This document shows, in pieces, positions 31,647 to 40,162 of a stretch of 64,000 nt of DNA. The stretch spans positions 1 through 64,000 of the forward strand of contig CALCRH010000258.1 in assembly GCA_937894515.1 (NCBI GenBank), written 5' to 3'. Each line of letters starts with the position of its first letter. The stretch's first letter is position 1. Position numbers and translations under genes: made by a program. Origin of the DNA: an uncultured Clostridia bacterium (lineage in GTDB: Bacteria > Bacillota > Clostridia > Oscillospirales > Oscillospiraceae). The notes below the pieces were generated by a model. The model worked only from the letters and a program-made list of their open reading frames with translations, was not told where the DNA came from and did no database searches.

Positions 31647-32879
31647 TTATGCGCGGTCATGATTTTGCGCTTTCCGCTTATCCAGTACGGAAATTCCCAA
31701 GGAGCAGGCAATTCCCACCACAGCCAAGCCAATGATGAGGAAAAACGTGGCATTGTAGGAGCCGCTCCGGTCAAACAGAGCGCCGGATACCGTGCTGCCA
31801 AAGCTGGCAATGATCAGGTTGGAATTGACCAGCGGCAGGTTGACCGGATAATGTTTGGGGCCGAAATAGGCACGGACAAAGGCCGAGTTGGTTGGTGTCA
31901 CGCCGGAATACGCCAGACCGCCCACAACAAATCCGATAATCACAATAAGAATGCTCTTGGCTGCCAGCGCCGCCATCAGCAGCAGCGCCGTGGCAATAAA
32001 CAGGCCATTCACCATTTGCATAGAGAGGCTGCGGCCATATTTATCGTACATACCGCCAAACAGCACACGGCCCACTGCGTTGCAGATGGAGATCAGGCCC
32101 ACAATGGTGGCAACCCTGCCGGCAGCCGTGGCAGAAGCCGCTTCCAGCACCACGCCGCTGGCCTGAGAGATCAGCGCCAGACCTGCCGCGCTGGTCACAA
32201 TGGCCCACACATAATAAATCCAGAAATTGGGAGTTTTCAGGGTCCGGGCAGGCGTCAGATCCCGGGTGTCTGCCGGGGTGGTTTTGCCGTTCTTCACCGC
32301 AGAGCCTGCCGCCTCCGGTGTTACGAAAAAGTAGGAGCAAACCACGAACACCGCCGCGATCACGATACCCATCACCACAAAGCTCTGGCGCCAGCCGCCG
32401 ATCCGGTCAGGCGTCCACGCCTGGTAGAGCTTGCCGATGAGGAAACTGCCGCCGCCAAAGCCCATCAGCAGTACGCCGGAAATCAGCCCCGGCTTATCGG
32501 GAAACCACCGCACCATCGTGCTCATCACCGCATTGTAGCTCAGACCCGATCCCAGACCGCACATAAAGCCGAAGCCGATATACAGCAGGGCAAGACTTTG
32601 GGCACGGCTTGCCAGCACAAAGCCGCAGAGAAACAGCGCCGCACTGAACCACATGATACTTTGAATATGCAGTTTTCCCACCAGAAAACCGCATATCAAG
32701 GAACCGATGCAAAAGAAAATCATCACCAGGGTAAAAGTCAAGGAAATCTGTGCCTTTGTCCAGGCCGGAAATTCAGCAGCAATCGGCGTAGACAGGACAC
32801 TCCAGGCGTAAACCAGTCCCGCAAACAACAGGACAATCACACCGATCAGAGCATAGACACCGCGATTCAGATGCTTCAT
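31647..32879 (-). CDS. MFS transporter, OFA (oxalate/formate antiporter) family
   Basis: A 410-residue carrier with 12 membrane helices. The first helix and loop read YALIGVIVLLFAGLVYAWSV, followed by PIAAEFPAWTKAQIS as in OFA-family MFS proteins. A central cytoplasmic loop near residues 200-225 contains PAGTRDLTP-like charged sequence. It exchanges small organic anions; the exact substrate is open. It has its own promoter. A related C-terminal fragment occurs at 39723-39835. Confidence 0.88.
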   Translation of the reverse strand: MKHLNRGVYALIGVIVLLFAGLVYAWSVLSTPIAAEFPAWTKAQISLTFTLVMIFFCIGSLICGFLVGKLHIQSIMWFSAALFLCGFVLASRAQSLALLYIGFGFMCGLGSGLSYNAVMSTMVRWFPDKPGLISGVLLMGFGGGSFLIGKLYQAWTPDRIGGWRQSFVVMGIVIAAVFVVCSYFFVTPEAAGSAVKNGKTTPADTRDLTPARTLKTPNFWIYYVWAIVTSAAGLALISQASGVVLEAASATAAGRVATIVGLISICNAVGRVLFGGMYDKYGRSLSMQMVNGLFIATALLLMAALAAKSILIVIIGFVVGGLAYSGVTPTNSAFVRAYFGPKHYPVNLPLVNSNLIIASFGSTVSGALFDRSGSYNATFFLIIGLAVVGIACSLGISVLDKRKAQNHDRA

Positions 32880-32920
32880 GCGTAAATTCCTCCACTCTGT
32901 ATTTTCAATATACCGTGTAA

Positions 32921-32949
32921 ATTTTATATCCTCTCCGGCAGAATGTCAA
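32921..32949 (-). promoter_or_regulatory. Promoter of the OFA-type MFS gene
   Basis: On the minus strand: TTGACA (32944-32949), 17-nt spacer, TAAAAT (32921-32926). Confidence 0.82.
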
Positions 32950-33003
32950 TGCGCCGTACCCTGCTTCTCCCCGTATTTCTTGTTAAGTTTCAACAAATTG
33001 AGG

Positions 33004-33080
33004 TTTGAAAATTTCAAAATTATGGTTTACTTTTTCTCGTTCCTATGTTAAAATTTTATCATAAAACACCGGAACGGTGT
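33004..33080 (+). promoter_or_regulatory. Promoter and operator-like repeats of the methionine gamma-lyase gene
   Basis: TTTACT (33026-33031), 17-nt spacer, TAAAAT (33049-33054). An inverted repeat TTTGAAAATTTCAAA (33004-33018) lies just upstream of the -35. A small leader hairpin ACACCG/CGGTGT lies around 33066-33080. Confidence 0.7.
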
Positions 33081-33109
33081 AAAATCAAAAAAATTGGAGG
33101 AAAACCCAC

Positions 33110-34303
33110 ATGATGAACGAAAACTGCGGTTTCGGTACCAAAGCGATCCATGCCGGCAACGTCAAGGACGGACAGTACGGTGCATTGACGACCCCCATCT
33201 ATCAGACCTCCACCTTTGTATTTGACAGCTGCGAACAGGGTGGCCGCCGCTTTGCCGGTCAGGAAGCCGGTCACATCTACACCCGTCTGGGCAACCCCAC
33301 CACAGGTATTCTGGAAGCCAAGATCGCCGCATTGGAAGGCGGCGAAGCCTGCGTGGCTACTGCCTCCGGTATGGGCGCTATCTCCTCTGCCCTGTGGACC
33401 ATCGCCGGTGCCGGTAAGCACATCATCGCCGACGGCACGCTGTATGGCTGCACCTTTGCTCTGCTCAATCACGGCATGACCCGCTACGGCGTGGAAGTGG
33501 ACTTCATTGACACCAGCGATCTGGAGGCCGTGAAAGCCCACCTGAAAGAGAACACCGTTGCGGTGTATCTGGAGACCCCCGCCAATCCCAACCTGAAGAT
33601 CAGCGATATCGCCGAGGTCGCCAAGCTGGCTCACGCCTACAACCCCGCCATTAAGGTGGTTTGCGACAACACCTTTGCCTCTCCCGCTCTGCAAAATCCG
33701 CTGGCGCTGGGTGCTGACGTGGTGGTTCACTCCGCTACCAAGTATCTCAACGGCCACGGCGATGTGATCGCGGGCTTTGTGGTGGGTTCTGCCGAGTTCT
33801 GCTCTGAGGTTCGTATGTTCGGTTTGAAGGACATGACCGGCGCTGTCATGGATCCCTTTACCGCGTTCCTGATCCTCCGCGGTCTCAAGACCCTGGAGCT
33901 GCGTATGGCCCGTCACTGCGAGAACGGCAGGAAGATCGCCCAGTTCCTGAAGGGTCATCCCGCTGTGGAAAAGGTCTACTATCCCGGTCTTGAAGATCAT
34001 CCCGGCCACGATATCGCCGCCAAGCAGATGAAGGACTTCGGCGGTATGGTATCCTTCGAGGTCAAGGGCGGCAAGGCTGCCGGTATGAAGGTGGTCAACG
34101 CGGTGAAGATGATCACCGTTGCTGTGTCTCTGGGTGATGCCGAGACTCTGATCGAGCATGCCGCTTCCATGACCCACTCCACCTACACCGCCGAAGAATT
34201 GGAAGCCAGCGGCATCGCCGCGGGTTTGATCCGTCTGTCCGTGGGTCTGGAGAACGCCGAGGACATCATCGCCGATCTGAAGCAGGCTCTGGATCAGCTG
34301 TAA
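33110..34303 (+). CDS. Methionine gamma-lyase (PLP, Cys/Met metabolism family)
   Basis: A 397-residue trans-sulfuration enzyme. PLP-binding features are ATASGMGAISSAL, the Tyr in TLYGCTFALL, DNTFASPALQNPL and the Schiff-base Lys in HSATKYLNGHGD. The Cys in LYGCTF (about residue 115) is the hallmark that separates methionine gamma-lyase from cystathionine lyases, so breakdown of methionine to methanethiol, 2-oxobutyrate and ammonia is favoured. The second Met-Asn start has GGAGG upstream. Next, in the same direction, comes a PLP decarboxylase. Confidence 0.9.
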   Translation: MMNENCGFGTKAIHAGNVKDGQYGALTTPIYQTSTFVFDSCEQGGRRFAGQEAGHIYTRLGNPTTGILEAKIAALEGGEACVATASGMGAISSALWTIAGAGKHIIADGTLYGCTFALLNHGMTRYGVEVDFIDTSDLEAVKAHLKENTVAVYLETPANPNLKISDIAEVAKLAHAYNPAIKVVCDNTFASPALQNPLALGADVVVHSATKYLNGHGDVIAGFVVGSAEFCSEVRMFGLKDMTGAVMDPFTAFLILRGLKTLELRMARHCENGRKIAQFLKGHPAVEKVYYPGLEDHPGHDIAAKQMKDFGGMVSFEVKGGKAAGMKVVNAVKMITVAVSLGDAETLIEHAASMTHSTYTAEELEASGIAAGLIRLSVGLENAEDIIADLKQALDQL

Positions 34304-34339
34304 GACATATCAAAAACGCACGTCTTATTATTAAATGAT

Positions 34340-34369
34340 CAGGCGGCAGGGTGTTCGCCCTGCCGCCTG
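34340..34369 (+). terminator. Strong intercistronic stem-loop
   Basis: CAGGCGGCAGGG / CCCTGCCGCCTG with a TGTTCG loop and no T run, between the gamma-lyase and decarboxylase genes. It is either a weak terminator or an mRNA stabiliser. Confidence 0.65.
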
Positions 34370-34394
34370 AAATTGATTGTGAGAGGTATTCTGT

Positions 34395-35603
34395 ATGAAT
34401 CCCAATTTCTTGGCACTGGCGCACACCCATGCGCCTTGCTACATCTATGACTATGAAAAGCTCCGCACCCAGGCAGAGACTTTGCATACCGTGTTCCCCG
34501 CCTTTGACTTTCTGTTCTCCGTCAAGGCCAATCCCTATCCCCCGGTGGTAAAGGCCTTGGCCTCCTTCGGCATCGGGGCGGATGCTGCCAGCGCACAGGA
34601 GGCTCTGTTGGCAGAGCAGTGCGGCATGCCACGGGAAAATATCTATTTCTCCGCCGCCGGAAAGTCCCAGCAGGCGCTTCTTACCGCCTGGGATCACGGT
34701 TACATCATCGCCGACTCTTTGGGTGAGGTAGAGCGTATTGGTGCTTTGGCGGCGTCCAAAGGTGAAAACCTCGCCATCGGTGTCCGGCTGAACCCGGATT
34801 TCTCCATTGACGGCGGTAAAGGCCACGCCAGTAAATTCGGTATTGACGAGGCAGATCTACCCCAGCTCAAGACTCTGCTGGATACGCTTCCCGTCACCTT
34901 GGAGGGTCTGCATATCCACCTGAAATCCCAGAATCTGGACGCGGATATTCTGGGCAGATATTATCGGAACTGCTGGGAACTGGCAAAGCGCATTCAAAAG
35001 GAGCTTGCCTGTGAGCTGAAATACATCAACTTCGGCGGCGGCGTGGGCATTGCCTACGATTTGAGCGTGGAGTCTCCGCTGGACTTTGCACATCTGCGTA
35101 CCTATACCGATGCTATCGCGGCGGAAAATGCCAACACACTGCGGGCACGGCTTCTCATCGAATCCGGCCGCTTCCTCACCGGGCAGATGGGGCATTACTT
35201 CCTCCGGGTCGTAGACAAAAAAGTGTCCTGCGGCAAGACCTATGTTATCGTAGAAAACTGCATGAACGGTCTGCAAAAGCCCGCCATTGCCACCATGCTG
35301 CGCCATGCCATTGGCGTTGGGGTGCTGACGCCTCAGGAACCCATGTTCACGGCAGAATACGCTTTCCCCATCACCGCCTACGGTGATGACAGCCGCACGG
35401 AAACCGTTGACATCGTGGGCAATCTCTGCTGCGCCCAGGACGTGCTCAAGGAGAATTTCACCGGTCCTGCTCTGTCGGTGGGGGATCTGATCGAGGTGGG
35501 CAACGCCGGCTCCTATGCCTGTACCCTGACCGCCCAGCGCTTTTCCAGCCACCTGCCGCCGCAGGAACTGCTGGTGGATGGGAATGGAACTATTTTAGAT
35601 TGA
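34395..35603 (+). CDS. Fold-type III PLP decarboxylase (ornithine/DAP decarboxylase family)
   Basis: A 402-residue alanine-racemase-fold decarboxylase. The PLP Lys is in FLFSVKANPYPPVV, the pyridoxal phosphate site is GGGVGIAYD, and the C-terminal substrate Cys is in VGNLCCAQDVL, with EVGNAGSYACT replacing the usual GAY motif. Substrate choice (DAP, ornithine, carboxynorspermidine or another amino acid) cannot be decided, because the specificity helix does not match one class clearly. It follows the methionine gamma-lyase gene. Confidence 0.8.
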   Translation: MNPNFLALAHTHAPCYIYDYEKLRTQAETLHTVFPAFDFLFSVKANPYPPVVKALASFGIGADAASAQEALLAEQCGMPRENIYFSAAGKSQQALLTAWDHGYIIADSLGEVERIGALAASKGENLAIGVRLNPDFSIDGGKGHASKFGIDEADLPQLKTLLDTLPVTLEGLHIHLKSQNLDADILGRYYRNCWELAKRIQKELACELKYINFGGGVGIAYDLSVESPLDFAHLRTYTDAIAAENANTLRARLLIESGRFLTGQMGHYFLRVVDKKVSCGKTYVIVENCMNGLQKPAIATMLRHAIGVGVLTPQEPMFTAEYAFPITAYGDDSRTETVDIVGNLCCAQDVLKENFTGPALSVGDLIEVGNAGSYACTLTAQRFSSHLPPQELLVDGNGTILD

Positions 35604-35612
35604 CTGCCACGC

Positions 35613-35645
35613 AAAAATGAGAGGCTCCAGGCCTCTCATTTTTTT
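35613..35645 (+). terminator. Intrinsic terminator
   Basis: AATGAGAGGC / GCCTCTCATT stem with T7, 10 nt after the decarboxylase stop; it also faces the kinase remnant on the other strand. Confidence 0.9.
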
Positions 35646-36093
35646 ATGTACAGGGGCATTGTTTCCCTGTATGGTCGATGGTATACTCGCCGTTGATGAT
35701 CAGGCTTGGGATCAGCTTGAAGATTTTGACCCCCGCCGCCTGCAAGCCGTTGGCGATACCTTTTTTGATCTTCGCTTTCGCCCGCTGATCCATGTAACTC
35801 ATGGGGCGGCGGACAGATATGCCGTCCCTGTCCGCCAAAATCAGTCCCTGCATCTGAGAGCAGAACGAAAGGCAAGCGATTTGTTCGGGCCTGACATCTG
35901 TCTTGGTGAAAAGCTCACGGGTGGATTCACACATACCGCGCCACCAGTCATCGCCATTCTGCTCCGCGCCGCCGTCCGGCAGGATATAGAGGGGATAACT
36001 GCGGCTGGCAGTGGCCAGCAGTTCAATGGTTTTCTCCACGCCGAAAAGACAGGTCTTGACACCCGTGGTGCCGATGTCATACGCCAGAAGATA
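35644..36093 (-). pseudogene. Truncated FGGY-family kinase fused to a deacetylase 3' end
   Basis: Only the FGGY N-terminal part remains: LLAYDIGTTGVKTCLFG (ATP/phosphate loop), then CSQMQGLILADRDG and RPMSYMDQRAK, ending near residue 125 of an expected ~500. No standard start codon precedes the conserved N-terminus: an in-frame TAA lies 2 codons upstream, and a GTG at 36039 would cut off the phosphate loop. The last ~20 codons (NGEYTIDHTGKQCPCT) come from a polysaccharide deacetylase: 35654-35703 is identical to 39840-39889. The neighbours are an aldolase and an aldehyde dehydrogenase, so the original role was probably sugar-alcohol or deoxysugar phosphorylation. Confidence 0.8.
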
Positions 36094-36101
36094 TTAAGCC
36101 C

Positions 36102-36941
36102 TCACTTTCTGTTTTTCTCTTTCTGCTTGGAGTACTTGGTAAGATAGATCACTCGCTGTAAAAGTGCATCAGAAAGTGAAAGTGGCTTTGCGCGGCGGGC
36201 GTAGAGCGCTGCGGCGCAGTTTTTACGAACGATGAGGCGCACCGCCACGGCATCATCGGTGTCCGGTGCCTGTATCATACCGGCTCTGATAGCGATGCTG
36301 GGGCCGACAAGCTGGGCAAAGTCGTCTATATAAGCGCGCAAAGTGCGGTGATTCTGACAGCAGGCGGGGACGAGCTGCCCGGTGCTTTGCACGCCTGTAC
36401 GGGCAGCAAACGCCGCCTTGCAGTTCTCCTCCAGCTCCTGTGCCAGATGGAACGCATCTTCAAAGCTCTCACCAAGGCACAACGCCCCGTGCTTCGTCAT
36501 CAAAAATACGCGGCTCTCGACATTGGCGGCTATCGTACTGCTTACCGACCGGCGGAGAGTCTCCGTCCCCGGCAAGCCATAACCGGCGCAGGGGGCAAAG
36601 GGCATATCCTCGTTCTCCACACCAACGGCAGAGGCGTAGAGCTGGTGGGTGTGAATGACGAAATTCACATCCCGGCGCAGGGCATAGGCATCGGCGTGGA
36701 TGCCTTTTTCACTGCTGGGCTTGATACTGCCCTCATAACTCAAATCGCTGATTTTTACCTTGACCAGTTCCTCCGGCGTCAGGGTTTCGTAATCCCTGCC
36801 GCTGGGGGTGATGATAAACTCCGTTTCGGAAATGCGGGCGCTGATATTGCCCCAGGTACGGGCTACCAGCTCCGTTTGGAGCAGCTTATGACCCGCCTCG
36901 ATCACCAGCGTACGGGCTTCTGTTTCGGTGTAATACTTCAT
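36102..36941 (-). CDS. Class II aldolase/adducin family protein
   Basis: A 279-residue fuculose-phosphate-aldolase-like protein. Motifs: TWGNISARIS (phosphate site), TPSGRDYETL, VIHTHQLYASA with two zinc His, and MTKHGALCLGES with the third His. It probably cleaves a ketose-1-phosphate to lactaldehyde or glycolaldehyde plus DHAP. The C-terminal ~60 residues exceed the minimal fold. It lies between an aldehyde dehydrogenase gene upstream and a broken FGGY kinase gene downstream, consistent with a deoxysugar pathway that has lost its kinase. Confidence 0.85.
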   Translation of the reverse strand: MKYYTETEARTLVIEAGHKLLQTELVARTWGNISARISETEFIITPSGRDYETLTPEELVKVKISDLSYEGSIKPSSEKGIHADAYALRRDVNFVIHTHQLYASAVGVENEDMPFAPCAGYGLPGTETLRRSVSSTIAANVESRVFLMTKHGALCLGESFEDAFHLAQELEENCKAAFAARTGVQSTGQLVPACCQNHRTLRAYIDDFAQLVGPSIAIRAGMIQAPDTDDAVAVRLIVRKNCAAALYARRAKPLSLSDALLQRVIYLTKYSKQKEKNRK

Positions 36942-36999
36942 CCATGTGTTCCATCTCTTTCTTGTAGATGTCGATCTGCTTCAGCACACTATTTTCCTG

Positions 37000-38418
37000 C
37001 TATTTCTCAAATTTTTCCAACAAATATTGTTTTACTTTTCCGATTTTCCCGCTGTACGGGTGCTCCCGCAGAGGGAGATTCCCGCGGGTCTTTCCAAGCA
37101 GCACCGTGGACGGGTGGGTAAATTCCCGGAATCCCCACTCGCCGTGATAGGCACCCATGCCGGAATGTCCCGTACCATTAAACGGCACGCCCCGCACCAT
37201 CATGTGGATACACACCTCGTTGATACAGCCGCCGCCGTACTGCTGGGTCTGCATCACGCGTTTTGCCCACGCGATGTCCTTGGTGAACACGTACAGCGCC
37301 AGCGGATGTTCCCGCCGGGCAATAGTATCCAGCACCTGCTCCACCTCGCTGTCCGCAAACGGCACCACCGGCAGCAGCGGGCTGAACAGCTCCCGCTGCA
37401 CAATGGGATCATCAATTTCTATCGGATACAGCAGTGTCGGGGCGTAACGGCAGCTGTTCTCGTCTCCCACGCCGCCGAAAACGATACGGTCGCGGTAGGT
37501 ATCCGCCGTGTCGGCGCACTTGCGGTATGCCGCGTCATTGATCAGCTTTGCATACTCCGCATTGGATGTCGGGTCTTCTCCGATCTGCCGGGTAAATTCC
37601 GCTTTCAGTTCCTGCAAAAATGGCTGCGCCACCTCCTGCGCCACGGCGATCTGGTTGATATTGATGCAGATCTGTCCCGCATTGCAGAGCTTGAAAAACG
37701 CGATTTTCCGGGCGGCGTCGTGCAAATCGGCGTCCTTGCGGACGATGCACCAGTTACCTGTCTCGCCACCCAGTTCCAATGCCGTAGAGGTCAGATTTTC
37801 CGCTGCCGCTGCCAGAACGTGCTTACCCACCGCCGGTGAGCCGGTGTAGAAAATTTTGTCAAAGCGCTCTGCCAGACACAAATCGGCCACATCGTGCCCG
37901 CCGTCAATCAGTGTGATGTATTCCACCGGGAAGATCCTGCCGATCAGTTCCTTGAGCACGGCCGTGCTTGCCGCAGATTTGGAGCTGGCTTTGATCACCG
38001 CCGTATTGCCGCCGGCGATACTGGCCGCCAAAACGCCCAACGTCAGCAGCATGGGGAAGTTGAACGGACTGATGAGCAGCGACACGCCGTAGGGCATCTT
38101 ATAGACCGTGGTCACTGTACTGGGGAAGCAGAGCAGGCCGCTGAAATGCTTCTCGGGTCTCGCCCACTTTTTTAAGCCCCGGATCGTCTCATTGATCTCC
38201 AGAATGATCGGCCCGATGTCACACAGATACGCTTCTACCGGGCTTCTTCCCAGATCCTCGTTCAGCGCCCGCTTGATCTCCTCTTCGTGTACGATGACCG
38301 CCGTTTTCAGCTTTTTCAGCTGGGCAATCCGCCAGTTCACGTCCAGCGTAGCCCCCGTGCGAAAAAAGGCTCGCTGCCGCTCGGTGATCTCATGAATTTC
38401 GTTTTGGGTGTATCTCAT
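37000..38418 (-). CDS. Aldehyde dehydrogenase (class 3-like)
   Basis: A 472-residue NAD(P)-dependent aldehyde dehydrogenase. SPFNFPMLLTLGVLAASIAGGN and FYTGSPAVGKHV are the cofactor site; the general base is in LELGGETGNW and the catalytic Cys in LCNAGQICININQ. The C-terminal membrane helix of some class 3 enzymes is not obvious. It starts at the Met at 38418 (GAGGATC site). It likely oxidises the aldehyde released by the aldolase encoded next, 58 nt downstream. Confidence 0.91.
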   Translation of the reverse strand: MRYTQNEIHEITERQRAFFRTGATLDVNWRIAQLKKLKTAVIVHEEEIKRALNEDLGRSPVEAYLCDIGPIILEINETIRGLKKWARPEKHFSGLLCFPSTVTTVYKMPYGVSLLISPFNFPMLLTLGVLAASIAGGNTAVIKASSKSAASTAVLKELIGRIFPVEYITLIDGGHDVADLCLAERFDKIFYTGSPAVGKHVLAAAAENLTSTALELGGETGNWCIVRKDADLHDAARKIAFFKLCNAGQICININQIAVAQEVAQPFLQELKAEFTRQIGEDPTSNAEYAKLINDAAYRKCADTADTYRDRIVFGGVGDENSCRYAPTLLYPIEIDDPIVQRELFSPLLPVVPFADSEVEQVLDTIARREHPLALYVFTKDIAWAKRVMQTQQYGGGCINEVCIHMMVRGVPFNGTGHSGMGAYHGEWGFREFTHPSTVLLGKTRGNLPLREHPYSGKIGKVKQYLLEKFEK

Positions 38419-38558
38419 ACTCTGATCCTCACAGTCCATTTATCCGGCAAATACATTTTGTTATATTTTTCAGGCTAATCATACCATATCCATTTCAAAT
38501 TTTCAAGGAAGACGCCGAAGACAATTCCAACCGTTACTTTGATACAGCACGCATTTTC

Positions 38559-38587
38559 TTGACAACGGCGGCACTTTGTCTTACGAT
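38559..38587 (+). promoter_or_regulatory. Promoter of the EEP-family gene
   Basis: TTGACA (38559-38564), 17-nt spacer, TACGAT (38582-38587), 35 nt before the ATG. Confidence 0.75.
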
Positions 38588-38621
38588 TCTATTAGAATAA
38601 ACTGTGCAGGAGGAATAGAGA

Positions 38622-39677
38622 ATGTCTCCCATCCGAAAAATTGCGGCACTTGCTCTTGCCTGCGTTCTGCTCCTTACCACGGGCATCGTCACGGCTTTGG
38701 CAGCCGGCAATACAAAAACCGTTCAACTGCTGTGTTATAACGTGGCGGGACTTCCCAGTATCAGCGGGCTGATGGGATTGGAAAATACGGATGTACCGGG
38801 CAATCAGCGTCAGCTCGGCAAGCTTCTGAACACAGAGAACTACGACATTATCGCCGTGCAGGAGGATTTCGGGTATCATGTGCTGTTGTCAGCAGGACTG
38901 ACCAATTATCCGTATAAGACCCGTCACTCCGGCGGAATCCCCGGCGGCGATGGCATGAACATTTTTTCCCGATTTCCCATCTATAATGTCAAACGCGTTC
39001 CGTGGGAAAAAGCCAGCGGCGTATTCAATGACGGCGATGAGCTGACCCCGAAAGGGATCCTCTACTCCGTTCTTGATTTAGGAGACGGCATCTACGTTGA
39101 TCTCTATGACATCCACGCTGATGCCTTCGGCGATGACGCTTCCGTTGCGGCGAGAAACGACAACTTTCGGCAGCTCGCGGCAATGATCGATGGAAAAAAT
39201 TCTGATCGTCCCGTCATCATTACCGGCGACTTCAACACATCGTCCCACCTTTCAGACGGAGACGCATTTACAAGCTATATGATTGAAGAAGGAAACTTCA
39301 AAGATGCCTGGACCGAGCTGTATAACAATGGTGATTACCAGAATTACAGCGGGTACGGTGTGCAGGACTACTGGGGCATTTGGGACAGCGTGGAAAAAGT
39401 CCTGTATCGAAGCAGCGATGGCGTAGAAGTCAATGTAACGAGCTTTGACTACGTTGACTTTACAAATACTGACAACGTCAGCATCTCCGACCATATGGCC
39501 GCCGGTGCCACCCTCACCTTTACCAAAACCGATGCGTTTTCCGAGAATACCGAATGTCTCCATGTGATGCACGGCGATTACCACAACAGCCTGCTTGTAA
39601 AGATCCTCGTTATCTTAAAAGATCTGCGGATCATCCTGTCGCATCTGGAGGATCTTACAGGACTGATAAAGTCATAA
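38622..39677 (+). CDS. Secreted endonuclease/exonuclease/phosphatase family protein
   Basis: A 351-residue protein with a signal peptide (ALALACVLLLTTGIVTALAA). It has the EEP (DNase I/sphingomyelinase) fold: CYNVAGLP, IIAVQEDFGYH with the metal Glu, YDIHADAF, IITGDFNTSSHL (catalytic Asp/Asn) and SISDHMA with the catalytic His. The closest fold relatives are sphingomyelinases, but a nuclease or inositol-phosphatase activity is equally compatible. The last ~40 residues (ILVILKDLRIILSHLEDL) form an extra hydrophobic helix, perhaps a membrane anchor. It is monocistronic. Confidence 0.83.
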   Translation: MSPIRKIAALALACVLLLTTGIVTALAAGNTKTVQLLCYNVAGLPSISGLMGLENTDVPGNQRQLGKLLNTENYDIIAVQEDFGYHVLLSAGLTNYPYKTRHSGGIPGGDGMNIFSRFPIYNVKRVPWEKASGVFNDGDELTPKGILYSVLDLGDGIYVDLYDIHADAFGDDASVAARNDNFRQLAAMIDGKNSDRPVIITGDFNTSSHLSDGDAFTSYMIEEGNFKDAWTELYNNGDYQNYSGYGVQDYWGIWDSVEKVLYRSSDGVEVNVTSFDYVDFTNTDNVSISDHMAAGATLTFTKTDAFSENTECLHVMHGDYHNSLLVKILVILKDLRIILSHLEDLTGLIKS

Positions 39678-39680
39678 ACA

Positions 39681-39721
39681 AGCAAAAAGGAATCACCCCG
39701 CCGGGGTGATTCCTTTTTGCT
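39681..39721. terminator. Bidirectional terminator
   Basis: AGCAAAAAGGAATCACCCCG / CGGGGTGATTCCTTTTTGCT, almost loop-free, directly after the EEP gene. Confidence 0.92.
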
Positions 39722-39722
39722 T

Positions 39723-39839
39723 AATTATGCTTCTTCCGTCTATCCAATACGGAAATTTCCAACGAACAGCCAGTTCCCACAACAGTCAGTCCGATCAGCA
39801 GAAAAAACGTGGCGCTATTGGAGCCGCTCCGCTGTATTC
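39723..39839 (-). pseudogene. C-terminal fragment of an OFA-type MFS transporter
   Basis: On the minus strand it reads SNSATFFLLIGLTVVGTGCS then LEISVLDRRKKHN and stop. This matches the last helix and tail of the MFS protein encoded at 31647-32879 (NATFFLIIGLAVVG, LGISVLDKRKAQN). The rest of the gene is missing. It joins directly to a deacetylase fragment. Confidence 0.82.
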
Positions 39840-40070
39840 GGGCATTGTTTCCCTGTATGGTCGATGGTATACTCGCCGTTGATGATCAGCTCTGAGATCG
39901 GCACCACCGTGTAGCCCTCGTTGATCATATACTCCAAAATAGATGGCAGCGCTTCCGGTGTATGCAGCGCCGCATTGTGGAACAGCACGATGCTTCCCGG
40001 CTCTAAGCGCGAGGTCACCCGGTCGAAAATCGTCCCCGCATCGTAGTCCTTCCAGTCCAGACTGTCACAT
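39840..40070 (-). pseudogene. C-terminal fragment of a polysaccharide deacetylase
   Basis: The minus strand encodes CDSLDWKDYDAGTIFDRV then LEPGSIVLFHNAALHTPEAL and ISELIINGEYTIDHTGKQ, i.e. the end of a PdaA-like NodB-fold deacetylase without the catalytic N-terminal part. Its last 50 bases (39840-39889) are identical to 35654-35703 in the kinase remnant. Confidence 0.8.
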
Positions 40071-40073
40071 GGT

Positions 40074-40152
40074 GCAACAGCTTCAAGCCCTGTAATACCA
40101 ACGGTTTACGGACTTTTGGATAGCGCCACAAAATAAAAATTTTGACCCCTTC
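40074..40152. repeat. Dispersed ~80-nt repeat, copy 1
   Basis: GCAACAGCTTCAAGCCCTGTAATACC... ending ATAAAAATTTTGACCCCTTCC. A diverged second copy is at 58156-58236; the last 21 bases are identical. It lies at the edge of a gene-fragment mosaic, as does the other copy. Confidence 0.65.
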
Positions 40153-40162
40153 CTCATTTAAT

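Noticed and set aside
38622..39677. Sphingomyelinase C as a firm call
   Set aside because: Only the general EEP fold residues are visible; substrate-specific features cannot be verified.
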